A stretch of DNA of 64,000 bases from the NCBI GenBank assembly GCA_017558505.1, contig JAFYUM010000006.1, positions 62,001 through 126,000 of the forward strand, read 5' to 3'. The notes under the pieces are model-generated. The model saw only the letters and a program-made list of their open reading frames with translations. It did no database searches and had not been told where the DNA came from. The DNA is from Ruminococcus sp. Its GTDB lineage: Bacteria > Bacillota > Clostridia > Oscillospirales > Ruminococcaceae. Below, in pieces: positions 60,768 through 64,000 of the stretch (positions are counted from its first letter, which is position 1; every line of letters begins with the position of its first letter). Made by a program: the position numbers and the translations under genes.

Positions 60768-61913
60768 ATGAAAGTTTCATTCGATGCAGTACCTATAATT
60801 AATGGAAAAATGACTGGCGTAGGCTGGTGCGAGGTTGGTCAGACAACGGCAATGGCAAGACTTCACCCTGAGGACAGTTTCTACTACAGCTTCTTTTCCC
60901 GCAAGGACGATCACATAAAAATGAGCAAGCTTGCTCCATTTTCAAAGGACATAGGAGCACATATCGGGCATTTTTCTGGACTTGCATACCGTACAACAAG
61001 TCTTGTGTTGCCTGTGCCGTACAAGTGGTTTTTCGGTAAGGATATGGATATAACTCACTTCTTCAATTATATCGCTCCCCCCGGAGTTCACGGAAAAACT
61101 GTAATAACCGTTCATGATATGGTGTATAAGTCAATTCCCGAAACTGTCCGTGGACGTACAAGAAAAGTTCTTGAAACTGGTCTTGAAGCTTCAATGGAAA
61201 GAGCTGATATGATTGTTACCGTTTCAGAGTTTTCAAAGTCTGAAATTATACGTTATTACCCACAGCATGAGCATAAAATCCGTGTTGTTCCCTGCGGTGT
61301 TGATCTTGAAAAATTCAAGCCCTGTGAGGATGAACAGCGTATAGCAGAGGTAAAGGAAAAGCTTGGAATAGACGGGGATTACTTCCTCTATCTCGGTACT
61401 ATCGAGCCAAGAAAAAATCTTGAAAGACTTATTACAGCCTACGATATGTTCTGCAAGCGTGTGGAGAATGCTCCGAAGCTTGTGCTTGCAGGAGGTAAGG
61501 GCTGGCTTTATGATGCTATTTTTCAGCGTGTTACAGATCTGAATTTAACAGACAAAGTGCTTTTTACACAATATATTCCAACAGAGGATATAAACCCTCT
61601 TATGTGCGGTTCGCTGGCTTTTGTTTTCCCTTCTGTCTATGAGGGCTTCGGTATGCCACCCCTTGAGGCTATGGCATGCGGTGTTCCCGTACTTACAGCT
61701 GATGCGGCTTCACTTCCCGAGGTTACAGGAGATTGTGCCGTATACTGCGATCCCTATTCAGAGGAAACAATTGCAGAGGGACTTTATACCCTCTGGAGTA
61801 GTCCGGAATTAAGAGCAGATTTAAGCCGCCGTGGGCTTGAAAGAGCTAAAACTCTCACATGGGATCATTCTGCGGAGCTTCTCTATAACGTATATAAGGA
61901 GCTTATGAAATGA
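60768..61913 (+). CDS. Glycosyltransferase family 4 protein
   Basis: 381-residue GT-B retaining glycosyltransferase, likely adding mannose or rhamnose to the lipid-linked repeat unit at the inner membrane face. It has N-terminal acceptor domain FDAVPIINGKMTGVGW, HDMVYKSIPET, LYLGTIEPRKNLERLI donor loop and the E-x7-E motif in YEGFGMPPLEAMACG. Short sequence between copy 2 and this gene implies coupled translation. The sugar specificity cannot be read off. Confidence 0.88.
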   Translation: MKVSFDAVPIINGKMTGVGWCEVGQTTAMARLHPEDSFYYSFFSRKDDHIKMSKLAPFSKDIGAHIGHFSGLAYRTTSLVLPVPYKWFFGKDMDITHFFNYIAPPGVHGKTVITVHDMVYKSIPETVRGRTRKVLETGLEASMERADMIVTVSEFSKSEIIRYYPQHEHKIRVVPCGVDLEKFKPCEDEQRIAEVKEKLGIDGDYFLYLGTIEPRKNLERLITAYDMFCKRVENAPKLVLAGGKGWLYDAIFQRVTDLNLTDKVLFTQYIPTEDINPLMCGSLAFVFPSVYEGFGMPPLEAMACGVPVLTADAASLPEVTGDCAVYCDPYSEETIAEGLYTLWSSPELRADLSRRGLERAKTLTWDHSAELLYNVYKELMK

Positions 61914-63040
61914 GAAAACTGAAAATACTAGAAGTAAATAAAGCTTATTTTCCCCATGTAGGCGGAATTGAAACACTTGTAAAGCAGTATTCGGAGGAGC
62001 TTGGACAGTTTGACGTGCAGGTGCGTACACTTGTCTGCTGTGACAATCGTGGAGGTTCAATAAGAGAACGTGTAAACGGCGTTCCTGTTATACGTGCGGC
62101 AAATTTCGGAACATATTTTTCCTGCCCCATTTCAACGCAGTTTGTAAAGCAGTTCCGCAGATTGTCGCAGAAAGCCGATGTAATCCACATTCATATGCCC
62201 TTTCCCCTTGCCGATTTTGCAATGCTTTTATCGGGCTTCAAGGGAAAAGTCGTACTTTCGTGGCACAGCGATATTGTCAAGCAGAAAAAGCTGCTTACCC
62301 TTTATAAGCCGCTTTTGAAATATCTTCTCAATCGTGCGGATATGATTTTTGTGGCTACAGAGGGCCATATTGACGGCTCTGATTTTCTCCCTGAATACAG
62401 GGAAAAATGCCGCATACTCCCATACGGCATAACTGTTGAGGATTACCTCAATATCGACAGAAAGCCTATTCTTACAGAAAAGCTTACGGACAAAAACAGC
62501 GTGAAGGTATTTTTTACAGGCAGACTTGTATATTACAAAGGCGTTGATGTGCTTTTGAAAGCTTTTCGTCTTGTAAACGGCTGTGAGCTTTTCATTGCAG
62601 GTACAGGTGAGCTTGAAGCGGAGCTTAAAGCATATGCAAAAGAACACAATATGGATGATAAAGTCCATTTTCTCGGATTTCTCCCCGATGATGAGCTGAA
62701 ACAGGCTTATGCTGACTGTGATATTTTCGTGCTGCCCTCTGTGGCAAAAAGCGAGGCTTTCGGCATTGTTCAGCTTGAAGCTATGGTCTACGGAAAGCCG
62801 GTTATAAATACACTTCTTCCCTCAGGAGTTCCCCATGTGAGCATTCATCAGAAAACGGGACTTACAGTTCCGCCGTCGGATTTTGAATCTCTTTCAGCGG
62901 CTATTCTTGTTCTTGCAAGGAATCGGGAGCTTCGTGAAGAATACGGAAAAAATGCTGCTGACAGAGTTATGGAAAACTTCAACGAAAAGGACATTATCCG
63001 CAAGCTTTATGAATATCTTTCAGAGGGAATTGACAGATGA
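61910..63040 (+). CDS. Glycosyltransferase family 4 protein
   Basis: 376-residue GT-B enzyme: N-terminal VNKAYFPHVGGIETLVKQYSEEL (PHxGGxE motif of GT4), HIHMPFPLADF, VFFTGRLVYYKGVDVLLKAF and the E-x7-E-like KSEAFGIVQLEAMVYGKPV. Overlaps its neighbours by 4 bases on each side (ATGA), so it is translationally coupled. Probably a second mannosyl- or rhamnosyltransferase of the same polymer. Confidence 0.9.
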   Translation: MRKLKILEVNKAYFPHVGGIETLVKQYSEELGQFDVQVRTLVCCDNRGGSIRERVNGVPVIRAANFGTYFSCPISTQFVKQFRRLSQKADVIHIHMPFPLADFAMLLSGFKGKVVLSWHSDIVKQKKLLTLYKPLLKYLLNRADMIFVATEGHIDGSDFLPEYREKCRILPYGITVEDYLNIDRKPILTEKLTDKNSVKVFFTGRLVYYKGVDVLLKAFRLVNGCELFIAGTGELEAELKAYAKEHNMDDKVHFLGFLPDDELKQAYADCDIFVLPSVAKSEAFGIVQLEAMVYGKPVINTLLPSGVPHVSIHQKTGLTVPPSDFESLSAAILVLARNRELREEYGKNAADRVMENFNEKDIIRKLYEYLSEGIDR

Positions 63041-63963
63041 AAGCGCTTATAATCGGCGGCGGCGGATTTGTGGGCGGATACCTTGCAGATGAACTGAAAA
63101 CCACCGGCTATGATGTGTATATCACCTGCCTTGAAAAGGTGGACTCCGCCTATGTGCAGTTTGCTCTTGATATACGTGAAAAAGACGATATATCCGCAAT
63201 TCTTGATGATGTAAACCCTGATGTTATATTTCATCTTGCGGCACAGAGCTCTGTGGCTCTTTCGTGGAAAAATCCACAACTTACCGCTGAAATCAACATA
63301 ATTGGAGCTATAAATCTCTTTGAGGCTGTCCGTGAATATGAGGGAAATCCCCGTGTTATCGTTGTAGGCTCAGGGGAGGAATACGGCTATATTTCAGAAA
63401 ATGCCTGCCCTCTTAAAGAAACAGAGCCCCTTCATCCCGGGAATATATATGCCGCTACCAAGGCTTGTCAGGAGATGACAGCGGAAATATATGCCCGTGC
63501 ATATAAGCTTGATATTGTAATGGTTCGTGCCTTTAACCATTCGGGACCAAAGCAGGACAGCATATTTGTAATATCTGATTTCTGCCGACAGATAGCAGAA
63601 ATTGAAAAGGGCGGAAAATCCCCTGTTATAACTGTAGGAAATCTTTCAGCAATGCGTGATTTCACCGATGTCCGTGATATTGTACGTGGCTATCGTCTGC
63701 TTGCCGAAAAGGGAAAAAGCGGCGGGATTTACAATATCGGCAGCGGAAAAGCCGTTTCAATTCAGTATATTCTCGATACAGCGCTTAAACTTTCAACAGT
63801 TGAAATTGCTGTGGAAAAGGACGAAAAGCGAATGAGAGCCTCGGATATACCCATAATTGAAGCTGATACGACAAAAATTTATGGCGATACAGGCTGGAAA
63901 GCGGAAATTGCCGTTGAACAGACAATAGAGGATACACTTGATTACTGGCGGAAAAGGAACTGA
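63037..63963 (+). CDS. rmd: NAD-dependent epimerase/reductase, probable GDP-4-keto-6-deoxymannose reductase
   Basis: 308-residue short-chain dehydrogenase: Rossmann start IIGGGGFVGGYLADEL, catalytic Ser-Tyr-Lys in VVGSGEEYGY and IYAATKACQEM, then AFNHSGPKQDSIFVISDFCRQI, a pattern seen in Rmd enzymes that make GDP-D-rhamnose. The presence of gmd in the same operon fits, as does the absence of a GDP-fucose synthase. Related 4-reductases cannot be excluded. Coupled to the upstream transferase by ATGA. Confidence 0.8.
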   Translation: MKALIIGGGGFVGGYLADELKTTGYDVYITCLEKVDSAYVQFALDIREKDDISAILDDVNPDVIFHLAAQSSVALSWKNPQLTAEINIIGAINLFEAVREYEGNPRVIVVGSGEEYGYISENACPLKETEPLHPGNIYAATKACQEMTAEIYARAYKLDIVMVRAFNHSGPKQDSIFVISDFCRQIAEIEKGGKSPVITVGNLSAMRDFTDVRDIVRGYRLLAEKGKSGGIYNIGSGKAVSIQYILDTALKLSTVEIAVEKDEKRMRASDIPIIEADTTKIYGDTGWKAEIAVEQTIEDTLDYWRKRN

Positions 63964-63968
63964 ATGAT

Positions 63969-64000
63969 ATGGATATGAAGCTTACAAATGAAAAAATGCG
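63969..64000 (+). CDS. Start of the next operon gene (cut by window edge)
   Basis: ATG at 63969 (or 63975) opens a frame MDMKLTNEKMR that runs off the end, five bases after the rmd stop. Too short to identify; in this operon a further glycosyltransferase is likely. Confidence 0.4.
   Translation, partial: MDMKLTNEKM

Overview
The window looks like chromosome from a Gram-positive, anaerobic, fibre-degrading member of the Oscillospiraceae, most likely Ruminococcus (R. flavefaciens-like). This is inferred from a dockerin-bearing GH5 endoglucanase with a Thr/Lys linker, teichoic-acid genes, BspA-type leucine-rich-repeat surface proteins, the electron-bifurcating NfnAB pair, spore-former genes (gpr, yabP, yabQ) and moderate GC content. 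Many genes have textbook housekeeping promoters (TTGACA, 16-18 bp, TATAAT) and strong GGAGG-type ribosome binding sites. I see no rRNA, tRNA, CRISPR array, insertion sequence or integrase.

Layout. 1-6290 (+) is a compact phage-derived cassette: large terminase (cut by the window edge), portal, probable capsid, prohead protease, two connector/completion-type genes, a small tail gene and a baseplate-hub-like gene. No tail tube, tape measure, lysis or integration gene follows before a lone feoA. 6669-10208 (-) makes and exports a glycerol-phosphate wall polymer. 10539-14097 (+) holds a lipoprotein and the cellulase, whose mRNA leader folds into a defined hairpin. 14303-18788 (-) has a U32-like protein and two membrane-anchored LRR proteins. 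18934-21808 (+) is the conserved SRP RNA-dnaX-ybaB-recR block.

21849-30561 (-) carries nfnAB, an acetyltransferase, two paralogous membrane proteins, and a peptidoglycan precursor operon (hydrolase, membrane-anchored MurF, Ddl). 30724-33549 (-) is a tandem lipoprotein pair related to the one at 10.5 kb. 33616-37931 (-) is recG-yloU-fakA. 38559-42574 (+) is an McrBC-type defence locus preceded by an unusual purine-rich, strongly folding non-coding region; the McrC active site looks substituted. 42629-47298 holds rpsT, gpr, a VanY carboxypeptidase, a zinc-ribbon repeat protein and mscL. 47482-54647 (-) has feoB, a Na/phosphate cotransporter, secG, rnr and a lipoprotein.

54861-56470 (+) is the yabP-yabQ-divIC-yabR block. 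56648 to the right edge (+) is the start of an exopolysaccharide operon: a priming phosphotransferase, ManC, Gmd, two tandem small DivIVA-like proteins, two glycosyltransferases and a reductase fitting GDP-D-rhamnose synthesis. Candidates for something undescribed are the stripped phage cassette, the nuclease-degenerate McrBC locus with its leader region, and the DivIVA-like pair inside the polysaccharide operon.
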